DNA from: Rikenellaceae bacterium
GTDB taxonomy: Bacteria > Bacteroidota > Bacteroidia > Bacteroidales > UBA932
NCBI GenBank assembly: GCA_900771005.1
Contig: CAAGMI010000241.1
Span: forward strand, 1-64,000
Direction of reading: 5' to 3'
Length of the DNA stretch: 64,000 nt
The translations under genes were made by a program, and so were the position numbers. Under the pieces are notes generated by a model. The model was not told the DNA's origin. It saw only the letters and a program-made list of their open reading frames with translations, and did not search any database. Shown piece after piece: positions 1 to 8,689 of this stretch. Numbering within the stretch: position 1 is the stretch's first letter; every line of letters starts with the position of its first letter.

Positions 1-80
1 CGAGACAACTCGCCGAGAATCGCATATTCAAAAACGAAAGAGAAATGAGTCTAAACAACTACATATCAACAACCTTGAGA

Positions 81-105
81 CGTTCGAAAATCGACTTTTC
101 GGACG
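81..105 (+). repeat. Inverted repeat (hairpin) upstream of the capsule genes
   Basis: Arms at 81-90 (CGTTCGAAAA) and 96-105 (TTTTCGGACG) can pair over 10 positions, with one G-T wobble, around a 5-base loop. No T-run follows on either strand, so it is not a standard intrinsic terminator. It lies just before a run of G and about 30 bp before the putative promoter. It could be the 3' end of something left of the window, or a regulatory structure. Confidence 0.5.
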
Positions 106-109
106 GTCT

Positions 110-118
110 GGGGGGGGG
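110..118. repeat. Homopolymer run of nine G
   Basis: Nine consecutive G residues end 17 bp before the -7 element of the likely promoter for the OmpA/Wza/Wzc genes. Runs of this kind are prone to slippage. Here it would sit in the -20 to -40 part of the promoter, where a length change would alter element spacing. It could also be a sequencing or assembly length error. Confidence 0.7.
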
Positions 119-135
119 AACTAAGGAAATATTTG

Positions 136-143
136 TATATTTG
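136..143 (+). promoter_or_regulatory. Bacteroidetes-type -7 element for the OmpA-capsule genes
   Basis: TATATTTG matches the TAnnTTTG -7 consensus and lies 48 bp before the ATG of the OmpA-like gene, implying a 5' leader of about 40 nt. I see no TTTG or TTG about 19 bp upstream; that place is taken by the G run. The call rests on the -7 match only. Confidence 0.4.
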
Positions 144-191
144 TGTTTTGCACACAACTGAAAGAAAATCATAAAAATTCATTTAATAGCT

Positions 192-1517
192 ATGAATGTG
201 AAATTTTTATCAACATTGATTGTCTGTACGGCGCTGACGCTTGAAGTGATTCCATCCTATGCAGAGACGGTTTCCGAACCGATCTCGGAGGACGACAAAC
301 TGGCAGCAGACTCTACGATAATGATGTCAAACAAGTTTACAAAGAACTGGGAGTTCACTGCAATGCTGGGAATCCAGAGCTATTTGGCAGAGTACAGCCA
401 GTTCAGTATGGGTATTTTCCAACTGAAGGACTCCTGGTGTCTCACCGGTGACCTCAGCCTCGTCAAGTGGGCCTCCCCTTACTTCGGTATCGGCGCGGGC
501 TTCACGGAGGCCGGATACAGGGGTATATATACTCCGAAGGACGAAAGGACCACGTTTGCAAAGCCGGACGATCCGTGGTATCCGGGTTATGAAAACAGAT
601 TCCGCGTAGCCAGCGGCTCATACGGAAATCTTTACGCAAAGGCAGCAGTGAACCTGAGCAACCTTTTTTTCGGCTTCAAGGCAGACCGCAGGTTTGAATT
701 GACGGCTTATGCCGGAGGCGGTATCATCTTCCCTACCTGCAAACTCTATAACTATCAGAGGGCAAAGGGAGCGACCTTCAACGCCGGCATCAACGCCCAG
801 GTAAGAGTGACCAAGCATCTCTTTATCACGGCAGCCGTAAGAGGAGCTCTCATTTCCGACGGTTTCAACGGTATCGATTATGTTTCAAGCGGAGACAAGA
901 ACAACCTCTCCCTTGACGGCCAGGCAGGCGCACTCGTGGGCATCTCCTACAAGTTCGGTTATCTCAACCGCAAGAACCAGAAGTCAGGTGACGTCAACGA
1001 GTACGAATGGGTACCTGCAGTAGATGCCTACCAGACTTCCGAAGTGGTCAAGGATATGATTGACACCGAGGTCAAGGATGTCGAGGAGAAGAAGGATGCA
1101 GAGATCGCGGTAATCAGCGGCAAACTCCTCGAGAACGATGAACTCATCAACAGGCTTCGCGAAGAGAAGGCTCCTGCCGCACCTGCAGGCAACTACTGGC
1201 AGTTCATCTCGTTCAAGATCGACCGCACCAACATAGTCAACAGCGAGAAGGTCAACATTATGTCCGCGGCCGAATACATCAAGAGTATGCCTGACCAGAA
1301 GTTCGTCATCAACGGCTATGCCGACAAGCAGACTGCGAGTCCTGCCCATAATGCACTGCTGGCGAGCGGACGTGCGAAGGCCGTCTATGATGCGCTCGTA
1401 AACGAGTTCGGCGTCAATCCGGAGCAGCTTGAGTATCACGGGAACGGCGGCGTTGACCTGATGTATTACAATGATGTCAAGTGCAGTCGCTGCGCCATTA
1501 TCACAGTAAAGAAATAA
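192..1517 (+). CDS. OmpA-family outer membrane protein
   Basis: This 441-residue protein is exported: residues 1-24 form a signal peptide with likely cleavage after SYA. Residues of about 45-260 look like a beta-barrel (alternating aromatic strands, many Gly). A short Glu/Lys-rich linker at about 285-330 follows. The last 110 residues are an OmpA-like peptidoglycan-binding domain with the GYAD...RA pattern. Such proteins tether the outer membrane to peptidoglycan. The wza-like gene starts 12 bp downstream, so it is probably the first gene of the capsule export operon. Its exact role there is unknown; a structural or export-accessory function is plausible by position only. Confidence 0.85.
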   Translation: MNVKFLSTLIVCTALTLEVIPSYAETVSEPISEDDKLAADSTIMMSNKFTKNWEFTAMLGIQSYLAEYSQFSMGIFQLKDSWCLTGDLSLVKWASPYFGIGAGFTEAGYRGIYTPKDERTTFAKPDDPWYPGYENRFRVASGSYGNLYAKAAVNLSNLFFGFKADRRFELTAYAGGGIIFPTCKLYNYQRAKGATFNAGINAQVRVTKHLFITAAVRGALISDGFNGIDYVSSGDKNNLSLDGQAGALVGISYKFGYLNRKNQKSGDVNEYEWVPAVDAYQTSEVVKDMIDTEVKDVEEKKDAEIAVISGKLLENDELINRLREEKAPAAPAGNYWQFISFKIDRTNIVNSEKVNIMSAAEYIKSMPDQKFVINGYADKQTASPAHNALLASGRAKAVYDALVNEFGVNPEQLEYHGNGGVDLMYYNDVKCSRCAIITVKK

Positions 1518-1529
1518 TCCCGCCCAGAT

Positions 1530-2315
1530 ATGAAAAAAACACATATTCTTATCGGGCTTGCCGCAACCGTCCTTATGACGGCCGGTTGCGCTTCATATAA
1601 GGATATTGTTTACTTCCAGGACATTGACGACGTAAACCTGGATCCTATATCCTCGAAGTTCGAAGCCATCATCAAGAAGGACGACAGGCTGACCATCGTC
1701 GTGAGCGGGCCTGACAAGACAGTCACCGCACCTTATAACCTTACCCTCACCGAGGCGGGGCCGACCGGAGGATACAGCACCAATCCGGAGCAGACGACCC
1801 TTTCATACCTTGTTGACGTAAACGGAAACATAGAATTCCCTATCCTCGGCACCATACACGTCGAAGGGATGACGAGAAGCGAGCTTGTCCAGTTCCTCAC
1901 CCGCAAGATCGGCGAAGACGTACAGGACCCTATAGTTTACGTGTCATTCAGGAACTATAAGATTACGGTCCTGGGTGAAGTCAGGAATCCGGGCACCTTC
2001 AATATCGAATCCGAAAAGATAAACATCCTTCAGGCCCTTGGCAAGGCCGGGGATCTCAACCTGACAGCGGAGCGGAGCGGCATCCTTCTCATCCGTGAGG
2101 AAAACGGCGAGCAGCAGCACTACAAGATTGACCTCAGGGACAGTCATCTGCTTGATTCCCCGTATTTCTACCTCCAGCAGAACGATATCATCGTCGTGCC
2201 GCCAAGTCCGCGCAGGGTACGTTCGGCAACAGCGGCTCCAGCCCTGTGGAGCACGGTATTCTCATCAATAACAACTACGATAGCAATCATTTCATTGCTC
2301 TTGGCCATTTTGTAA
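1530..2315 (+). CDS. Polysaccharide export lipoprotein (Wza-like)
   Basis: This 261-residue protein has a lipoprotein signal ending in the lipobox LMTAGC (Cys at about residue 20), so it should be lipid-anchored. Residues of about 25-135 match the polysaccharide export (Poly_export) domain, and a SLBB-like segment follows at about 140-215 (ITVLGEVRNPGTF). A hydrophobic C-terminal helix (about 235-261) is the usual outer-membrane pore helix of Wza-type proteins. It should form the outer-membrane channel for capsule or exopolysaccharide. It sits between the OmpA-like gene and the Wzc-like kinase, 14 bp before the latter. Confidence 0.88.
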   Translation: MKKTHILIGLAATVLMTAGCASYKDIVYFQDIDDVNLDPISSKFEAIIKKDDRLTIVVSGPDKTVTAPYNLTLTEAGPTGGYSTNPEQTTLSYLVDVNGNIEFPILGTIHVEGMTRSELVQFLTRKIGEDVQDPIVYVSFRNYKITVLGEVRNPGTFNIESEKINILQALGKAGDLNLTAERSGILLIREENGEQQHYKIDLRDSHLLDSPYFYLQQNDIIVVPPSPRRVRSATAAPALWSTVFSSITTTIAIISLLLAIL

Positions 2316-2329
2316 ACGGAAGACGGAAA

Positions 2330-4930
2330 ATGGATACATCTCCTCAAAACAACCGGAACAACCAAAACTCTCAGACGACTGATCTCAAGGATATCCTCGA
2401 CCTGATATTGAGACTGCGCATATTCATCGTTATCTGTGCTGCAGCTGCCCTTCTTGTCGGATTTGTCTATATCAGGCTCCAGACGCCACAGTATCAGCGC
2501 ACCACAACTATGATGCTGAACAATGCCGGCGGACAGTCCGACTTGTCCGTCCTTTACGACCTGACGGGTGTCGGACAGGACAAAAGGATTGACAACGAGA
2601 TATTTATTCTCCAGAGCACCGCGATGATGCAGAAGGTAGTCGAGGAACTTGGCCTCAATTTACGCTACTACCATTATGCCCTGCCTATCCTGGACCGGAT
2701 GCAGGTCGCCAGGGGTATTTTTGCCGTCAAGAAGGTTGAGTATTACCAGGACAGTCCGTTCTCCCTCTCCCTGGAGACCAATCCGCTGTACCCTACAGCG
2801 TCCCTCCCGTCCTCTTTAATGCTGGTGTTCAAGAATCACGACTCCAAGTCGTACACCATAGAAAAACTGACTGTCAACGGCAACAAGCAGCAGGTCGAAA
2901 ACCGCAAGTACAGCTATGGGGAGAAGGTGGATCTGTCAGGCTGCTCGTTCAGCGTAAATCTTGACTCTTCCGGCAAAATGCTTGACAAGCACAAATATAT
3001 CTGTTCCTGGACTTCATCATACGCGGCAGCCAAGCTCTTTTCCGGAAGGCTGAGCGCCGAAATACAAACCCCGTTGAGACAGCGCCTGAGCAATGTGGTC
3101 AAAGTCTCTATAGTGGATACCAAGCCGGGACGCGCCGACGATATACTCAACACACTTCTGCTGAAGGTGAACACCGAAGCCCACGAGTACAACTCCCTGA
3201 CCAGCATCAACACCATCAACTTCATAGATGAGCGTCTGAACGAGATTGCCAAAGAGTTGAGTTCCGCCGAAAGCGATTACAGGGCTTTCCAGACCTCGAA
3301 CACCGTGGTGGACCTCGGCGCGCAGTCAAACCTCACCATTCAGGAGGGAAGAGTATATCAGGAGCAGTTGGATGAAGTCAACGTGCAGCTTCAGCTGCTT
3401 GCGATGGTGTCCGATGTCCTAAAAGACACCAAGTCGGGCAAGTTCTCCGTCATCCCTTCCAACATAGGGGTTTCCGATGCCGGGTTGAACGCCATCATCT
3501 CGAACTACAACTCAATGGTCAGCGAGCGCAACAGGATGGTATCAAACTCAAGCGAGAACAATCCAAAAGTGTTGAGCCTCAATTCACAGCTCGCAGATAT
3601 ACGTCACAGCATCGAGATATCCATAGAGAATCTCGTAAATATGTACAGCATACGCAAGAAGGAACTTTCAAGGAGCGTAAGTCAGAGTCAGAGCAGGATG
3701 TCGGTCATCCCGCGCCAGCAGTTTGAAATGCAGCAGTTGAACCGCCGCCTGGAAGTCATAGAGCCTTTGTATCAGCTGCTTCAGCAGAAGCGTGAGGAGG
3801 CTCAAATTGCAATGTACTCGGAAGTTGACGACTTCCGTCTTGTAGAGCCGTCCAACGGGCCGTCTTCTCCTATCAGCCCGAAAAAGATGCAGATTTATCT
3901 CCTTTGCCTGATTGTCGGCGGTTGCCTTCCGCTGCTTTATTCCTGGCTCAGGATGCAGCTGCGCACCAAGGTTGAGACAAAGAAGGACATCACGGATCAC
4001 ATTGATGCAAACGTGCTCGGCGTCATACCGAGATATATCCAGTCAGAGGGGGAACTGATCAAGAGGGACAGCAGGGATCCGGTTTGCGAGGCGTTCAGGA
4101 ATCTGCGTTCTAATCTGCAGTATTTGAATGGCGTGAAGGTCATCCAGGTAACATCTTCGATTGCGGGTGAGGGGAAATCCTTCGTGGCAGCGAATCTTGC
4201 GTTGTCAATCGCCCACGTGGGGCATAAGGTCCTGCTGGTAGGTCTTGATATCCGCAAGCCGCGTCTGGTAAAGCTGTTCCCTGCCGACAATGTGGAAAAG
4301 AACAATACAATAGTCGGCTTCCTCATCGGCAAATGCAGCGAACTTGATAAGCTTGTCAACCATACTGAAGCGAGCAGGCATCTGGACATCATATACGCAG
4401 GTCCGGTGCCTCCTAATCCGACCGAGTTGATTTCCCAGGGGAGACTGGCCGAAGTCATAGAATATTTCCGAGACAAGTACGACTATATCATCATCGACTC
4501 CGCTCCTTACCTGCCGGTATCGGATTCGTTCCTCATAAACAACTATGTCGACGCGACCATCTATACCGTCCGCGCAAACCACACGCCGCTGCCTATTCTT
4601 GACGAGGCCAACGATGTCATCCACAGCAAGGTGAATCCTGTCAAGCGCGCGAACATAGTCCTCAATGACTTGAATTATTCCGAATCGAAGTACCGTTACG
4701 GATACGGACGTGGATACGGCCACGGTTACGGTTACGGATACGGACGTGGATACGGCCACGGTTACGGTTACGGGTACGGACGCGGATACGGCCACGGTTA
4801 CGGTTACGGGTACGGACGCGGTTACGGGTACGGTTATGGATACGGTTATGGATACGGCGACAACCCCGAAGGCGGCAAAAAATCCAAAGGCGGAGAAAGT
4901 AAAGTGAATAAGGAAAAGAAAGCAGAATAA
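2330..4930 (+). CDS. Wzc-like chain-length determinant and tyrosine autokinase
   Basis: This 866-residue inner-membrane protein controls polysaccharide chain length and export. The N-terminal Wzz domain (about 15-330) has a membrane helix at about 32-55. A long coiled-coil stretch (about 300-500) is followed by a second membrane helix near 520-545. The cytoplasmic BY-kinase domain shows Walker A (IAGEGKS, about 607-615), Walker A' (VGLDIRKP, about 634) and Walker B (YIIIDSAP, about 717). The C-terminus is a Tyr cluster built from tandem repeats (residues 790-843), the expected autophosphorylation site. An upstream in-frame start at 2246 overlaps wza; the ATG at 2330 gives the normal N-terminus. 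A CpsB-type phosphatase that could act on it is at 32244-32885. Confidence 0.9.
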   Translation: MDTSPQNNRNNQNSQTTDLKDILDLILRLRIFIVICAAAALLVGFVYIRLQTPQYQRTTTMMLNNAGGQSDLSVLYDLTGVGQDKRIDNEIFILQSTAMMQKVVEELGLNLRYYHYALPILDRMQVARGIFAVKKVEYYQDSPFSLSLETNPLYPTASLPSSLMLVFKNHDSKSYTIEKLTVNGNKQQVENRKYSYGEKVDLSGCSFSVNLDSSGKMLDKHKYICSWTSSYAAAKLFSGRLSAEIQTPLRQRLSNVVKVSIVDTKPGRADDILNTLLLKVNTEAHEYNSLTSINTINFIDERLNEIAKELSSAESDYRAFQTSNTVVDLGAQSNLTIQEGRVYQEQLDEVNVQLQLLAMVSDVLKDTKSGKFSVIPSNIGVSDAGLNAIISNYNSMVSERNRMVSNSSENNPKVLSLNSQLADIRHSIEISIENLVNMYSIRKKELSRSVSQSQSRMSVIPRQQFEMQQLNRRLEVIEPLYQLLQQKREEAQIAMYSEVDDFRLVEPSNGPSSPISPKKMQIYLLCLIVGGCLPLLYSWLRMQLRTKVETKKDITDHIDANVLGVIPRYIQSEGELIKRDSRDPVCEAFRNLRSNLQYLNGVKVIQVTSSIAGEGKSFVAANLALSIAHVGHKVLLVGLDIRKPRLVKLFPADNVEKNNTIVGFLIGKCSELDKLVNHTEASRHLDIIYAGPVPPNPTELISQGRLAEVIEYFRDKYDYIIIDSAPYLPVSDSFLINNYVDATIYTVRANHTPLPILDEANDVIHSKVNPVKRANIVLNDLNYSESKYRYGYGRGYGHGYGYGYGRGYGHGYGYGYGRGYGHGYGYGYGRGYGYGYGYGYGYGDNPEGGKKSKGGESKVNKEKKAE
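4697..4858 (+). repeat. 36-bp tandem repeat coding for a Tyr/Gly cluster
   Basis: About 4.5 copies of a 36-bp unit begin at 4697, 4733, 4769, 4805 and 4841. Each full unit codes for YGYGRGYGHGYG; the fourth has Y in place of H. The block supplies about 20 tyrosines to the end of the kinase. Copies differ mainly at third positions (gga/ggg, cgt/cgc), so the block is old enough to have diverged while the peptide is kept. Unit number can change without a frameshift. Confidence 0.95.
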
Positions 4931-4939
4931 CAATTTTCT

Positions 4940-6844
4940 ATGCCGTTTTTTACAAAATACCTCACCAGATATCTAAGCAACAAGGCCATATATCTGACGG
5001 ACCTTATTACGTCCGTAATCGCGTCCGTGGGCGTGTTGCTCCTGATCAATTTCTTTGCCAGCTCGGACTACTATTCAGGTCCCTTCGCCCTGTGGTGGCT
5101 GGGTGGAACGATCGTCATTTCCTCTCTGGTGATGTACGCATTCCGCACTTTCAATATCGTAATACGGCATATGACACTTGCTGACGTAAGGAAGTATATT
5201 GCCGGAATTCTTCTTTCCGACATCCTGTTGGGTATACTCCTTGCCGTCTGCTGTATCTTCAACACTACAGTTCTGTACGCGTTAATCGCTAAATTCTTCA
5301 TTACTTCGTTTTTGGTATTGAGCGAGCGTTTTATAATACTGGAAATATACGAGGTGTTCAAGTCCAGAGTCAGGGACGCCCAGCACAGCAAGCACATACT
5401 GATTTTCGGCACATCCAGCAGGGCCGCAGCAGCAGCCATAAGGCTAAAAAACTCGAGCCGCTATGTATTCGTGGGCTTCATCTCGCGCGACGAAAAAGAC
5501 AAGGATATCCGGATATCGGGATATCCCGTCTATTCCTGTCAGACAGAAGAGGATTTCGCTTCGATAGTGAACAGACACTCGGTTTCGGCAGTCCTCTTCG
5601 TAAGCAGGACGGAGGCCAGGGCGGAGGATTCCGGAATTGTCAGATATTGTGCAAAGCACAATCTCAATACCCTCATAGAACCTCCCGTCGATGAGCTGAG
5701 AAGAGGAGAGTCACCGAAAAACACTATCCGTCAGTTGCAGATAGAAGACCTTCTTGCAAGGCCTGAAATCAGTATTTCGATGGACAGAATCAAGAGTTAT
5801 TTTCAGGATAAGGTGGTTATGGTCACCGGTGCCGCAGGAAGTATCGGTTCGGAGCTCTGCCGGCAGCTCGCAGGTTTCGGGGTCAGGAAACTTGTCCTTT
5901 ATGATGATGCCGAGACCCCGATGCACAATTTCAGGCTGGAACTGGACTCCCGTTTCCCTAATCTTGACTTTGCTCCGGTGGTCGGCAGCGTACGTCACGA
6001 CAACAGGCTCGACTATGTATTCCGCAACTGGAAGCCGCAGGTCGTATTCCACGCTGCGGCATACAAGCACGTTCCGTTGATGGAGGAGAATCCTTGCGAG
6101 GCCGTGTTCTCGAATGTTTACGGGACCAGACTGGTGGCCGATAAATGCGTGCAGTATGGGGTGGATATGATGGTTATGATTTCCACCGACAAGGCTGTAA
6201 ATCCGACGAATGTAATGGGCTGCAGCAAGCGGCTTGCGGAGATATACACACAGAGCCTCGGACTTGCAATCTCCAAAGCCGAGGTGGAAGGAAAGACAAA
6301 ATTCGTCACCACACGTTTCGGAAATGTCCTCGGCTCGAACGGCTCCGTCATACCCCGTTTCCGCGAGCAGATCAGCAACGGCGGCCCTGTGACCGTCACG
6401 CATCCTGAAATCACAAGATACTTTATGACCATCCCTGAGGCCTGCCGTCTGGTGATGGAAGCCGCTACGATGAGTACAGGCAATCAGATATTCGTGTTCG
6501 ATATGGGCGATCCTGTCAAGATTGTCGATCTGGCCAGAAGGATGATAGAGCAGGCCGGGCTCAAGGAGGGTAAAGACATACAGATAGAATTCACCGGACT
6601 GCGACCGGGAGAGAAGCTCTACGAGGAAGTGCTTGCAGATGCTGAAAGCACCGAACCTACGGAGCACGACAAGATACGTATCGCAAAAGTCCGCGAATAC
6701 AGCTACGAGGAAGTGTCCCGGGAGATTGACGAACTGACAAGGCTGTCAAAGGCAGCCCAGATCAATGACCTTGTGAAACTGATGAAAAAAGTCGTGCCCG
6801 AGTTCAAGAGCGCGAACAGCAGGTTCGCGGAGTTTGACAAATAA
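4940..6844 (+). CDS. Membrane-bound nucleotide-sugar 4,6-dehydratase (FlaA1/CapD/WbpM type)
   Basis: This 634-residue protein has four predicted membrane helices (about 15-140), then a nucleoside-binding CoA-binding-like fold (about 145-280), then an extended SDR domain. The NAD motif GAAGSIGSE is at about 297-305. The active site carries the STDKAV segment and MGCSK, with Met in place of the usual Tyr of SDRs, as in WbpM/PglF dehydratases. Family members convert UDP-GlcNAc to a 4-keto-6-deoxy sugar for capsule or glycan. It starts 9 bp after the kinase gene and so belongs to the capsule operon. The exact sugar cannot be told from sequence. Confidence 0.88.
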   Translation: MPFFTKYLTRYLSNKAIYLTDLITSVIASVGVLLLINFFASSDYYSGPFALWWLGGTIVISSLVMYAFRTFNIVIRHMTLADVRKYIAGILLSDILLGILLAVCCIFNTTVLYALIAKFFITSFLVLSERFIILEIYEVFKSRVRDAQHSKHILIFGTSSRAAAAAIRLKNSSRYVFVGFISRDEKDKDIRISGYPVYSCQTEEDFASIVNRHSVSAVLFVSRTEARAEDSGIVRYCAKHNLNTLIEPPVDELRRGESPKNTIRQLQIEDLLARPEISISMDRIKSYFQDKVVMVTGAAGSIGSELCRQLAGFGVRKLVLYDDAETPMHNFRLELDSRFPNLDFAPVVGSVRHDNRLDYVFRNWKPQVVFHAAAYKHVPLMEENPCEAVFSNVYGTRLVADKCVQYGVDMMVMISTDKAVNPTNVMGCSKRLAEIYTQSLGLAISKAEVEGKTKFVTTRFGNVLGSNGSVIPRFREQISNGGPVTVTHPEITRYFMTIPEACRLVMEAATMSTGNQIFVFDMGDPVKIVDLARRMIEQAGLKEGKDIQIEFTGLRPGEKLYEEVLADAESTEPTEHDKIRIAKVREYSYEEVSREIDELTRLSKAAQINDLVKLMKKVVPEFKSANSRFAEFDK

Positions 6845-6854
6845 GGAATTTCCT

Positions 6855-8303
6855 ATGACAGTTAAATTTTACAAGAGCGAGAATCAGGTTCCGCTCGAGA
6901 TGCACAAAGTCAGGATGGTTCAGAAACTCAGCCTTCTTCCTGTCGAAGAGAGGTTGAGGAAGATTCAGGATGCGGGCAATAACACGTTCCTCCTCCAGAA
7001 CAACGATGTCTTTATCGATATGCTTACAGACTCCGGAGTCAATGCGATGTCCGATCTCCAGTTCGCGGCAATGCTGCAGGCTGATGACGCCTATGCCGGA
7101 TCCGCAACATTTCTACGAGTCAAGAAAGCTGTGAAGGATGTGTTCGGCACCGACAATGTACTTCCCGCCCATCAGGGACGCGCGGCCGAGAACATTCTCG
7201 CTGAAGCCTATGTCACTCCGGGCAAGGTGGCCCTGATGAATTTCCACTTCACCACCACAAAGGCCCATATCACCCGTCTGGGCGGAACTGTAGAGGAGCT
7301 CGTCGACCCTAAGGGTCTGCTTCCTCAAACCGACGATCCGTTCAAGGGCAATTTCGACCTGGTACGACTCAAGAACAGGATAGACGAGATAGGTGCCGAG
7401 AATGTCGCATTCGTCCGGGTGGAATCCGGCACAAACCTTATCGGAGGCCAGCCGGTCAGCCTCGAGAATATGCTCGCCGTCACTGACATCTGCCACGAGG
7501 CGGGCGTCAAGTCGATTCTCGATGCATCCCTGCTCCAGGATAACGTTTACTTCATGAAGACCCGTGAAGCGCGTTGTAAATATATGGACGTCAAGGAGAT
7601 TTACCATCTGTTGGCAGACCATTTCGATATTGTGTACTTCTCCGCGCGCAAGCTGAGTTTCTCGAAGGGCGCAATCATTACAAGCAAGGATGCCAGGTTC
7701 ACAAGGGAGATGATGACGTTCGTACCTCTGTATGAAGGATTCCTCACATACGGTGGTATGGACGTACGCACTATGGAGGCTCTGGCACAGGGTCTTTACG
7801 AGTCCCTCGATATGGAGTACATCAACCAGGGCCCTGAATTCATCGAATATCTTGCCAAGGAGCTTGATTCGTACGGAGTTCCTGTCATCCTGCCTGCGGG
7901 CGGACTGGGATGCCATCTCAATGCCGGCGGGTTCTGTCCTGACCTGCCGCACAACCAGTACCCGGCTGCAGCAGTAGGAGCGGCGCTCTACATTGCCGGC
8001 GGCATCCGAGGCATGGAGCGAGGAACGATGTCGGAGCAGCGCGAACCGGACGGTACTGAACCTTTCGCCGCCCTGGAACTGCTCAGGATGGCAGTGCCGC
8101 GCCGCGTGTTTACACTATCGCAGATTAAGTATGTTGCTGACCGCGTCAAGTGGCTCTGGGACAACCGCAAGCTCATCGGCGGCCTGGAGTGGACAGAGGA
8201 GCCCGAGGTTCTCCGCTTCTTCTTCGGAAGGATGAAGGAGATAGGCTACTGGCAGGAGGAACTCTCAGAGAAGTTCAAGAAAGACTTCGGCGACAGTCTC
8301 TGA
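6855..8303 (+). CDS. Tryptophanase / tyrosine phenol-lyase family PLP enzyme
   Basis: This 482-residue protein belongs to the fold-type I beta-eliminating lyases, which split tryptophan to indole, pyruvate and ammonia (or tyrosine to phenol). Family signatures seen are LTDSGVNAMSD, PAHQGRAAEN and NFHFTTTKAH. The likely PLP lysine is K266 in FSARKLSFSK. This differs from the KKD motif around the lysine in classical TnaA, so the substrate is uncertain. An in-frame TTG at 6834 overlaps the previous gene; the ATG at 6855 after AAGGAA is preferred. It follows the dehydratase by 10 bp but has no obvious functional link to capsule. Confidence 0.8.
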   Translation: MTVKFYKSENQVPLEMHKVRMVQKLSLLPVEERLRKIQDAGNNTFLLQNNDVFIDMLTDSGVNAMSDLQFAAMLQADDAYAGSATFLRVKKAVKDVFGTDNVLPAHQGRAAENILAEAYVTPGKVALMNFHFTTTKAHITRLGGTVEELVDPKGLLPQTDDPFKGNFDLVRLKNRIDEIGAENVAFVRVESGTNLIGGQPVSLENMLAVTDICHEAGVKSILDASLLQDNVYFMKTREARCKYMDVKEIYHLLADHFDIVYFSARKLSFSKGAIITSKDARFTREMMTFVPLYEGFLTYGGMDVRTMEALAQGLYESLDMEYINQGPEFIEYLAKELDSYGVPVILPAGGLGCHLNAGGFCPDLPHNQYPAAAVGAALYIAGGIRGMERGTMSEQREPDGTEPFAALELLRMAVPRRVFTLSQIKYVADRVKWLWDNRKLIGGLEWTEEPEVLRFFFGRMKEIGYWQEELSEKFKKDFGDSL

Positions 8304-8320
8304 TAATTTGCCGTTTTTAC

Positions 8321-8328
8321 TATCTTTG
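8321..8328 (+). promoter_or_regulatory. Bacteroidetes-type -7 element for the DUF5674 gene pair
   Basis: TATCTTTG is a full match to TAnnTTTG, 20 bp before the ATG at 8348, so the leader would be about 12-15 nt. No clear TTTG sits 19 bp upstream (that place falls in the stop region of the lyase gene). It suggests the small gene pair has its own transcript. Confidence 0.5.
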
Positions 8329-8347
8329 TTGAGAAATATCGCTGTAT

Positions 8348-8689
8348 ATGATAATCCTCAAAGACAGGCTCACGGTTTCTCAGTTGTCAGAGATAGCGGC
8401 AGAATTATATGTAGATATGATCAAAGCCGTGGCAGATGTCCGTTTGGGCACACTTGCCATAGATGCAGAATTGCACTCCGACCTTGAGCAGCTGCTACTG
8501 GAAAATGGTTCCCTGCAAGATGACTTGTGGGGATTCAACATTTATCCTGAAGTGGAAGGCGACGACTTCATCGAGTTCGACTCTCTCATCAACATTCGTC
8601 CTAGACAGAACAATCGCAGCAGAAATGTAGAAGATGAATCGATTCAATCGAGGATTAGAGAAATTGTAAACAACTTTGTAAGCAGGTAA
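8348..8689 (+). CDS. DUF5674 family protein
   Basis: This small soluble protein of 113 residues has no signal peptide or membrane segment. The C-terminal half carries the block INIRPRQNNRS, which I recognise as the signature of DUF5674, together with the acidic WGFNIYPE segment. The function of the family is not known. Its stop overlaps the start of the next gene (TAATG at 8687-8691), which indicates translational coupling with a second small protein. The pair could be a regulatory or toxin-antitoxin-like unit, but no toxin fold can be recognised. Confidence 0.75.
   Translation: MIILKDRLTVSQLSEIAAELYVDMIKAVADVRLGTLAIDAELHSDLEQLLLENGSLQDDLWGFNIYPEVEGDDFIEFDSLINIRPRQNNRSRNVEDESIQSRIREIVNNFVSR

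Noticed and set aside
4697..4858. Regular repeat considered as a CRISPR array
   Set aside because: Units are directly adjacent without spacers and encode a continuous Tyr/Gly peptide in frame.
4205..4933. Long open frame of 242 codons on the minus strand across the Tyr repeat
   Set aside because: It is antisense to the kinase gene, is open because of the repeat composition, and its Val/Ser/Thr-rich translation resembles no protein.
5711..6667. 318-codon open frame antisense to the dehydratase gene
   Set aside because: The plus-strand SDR has complete motifs over the same bases; the antisense product has no recognisable domain.
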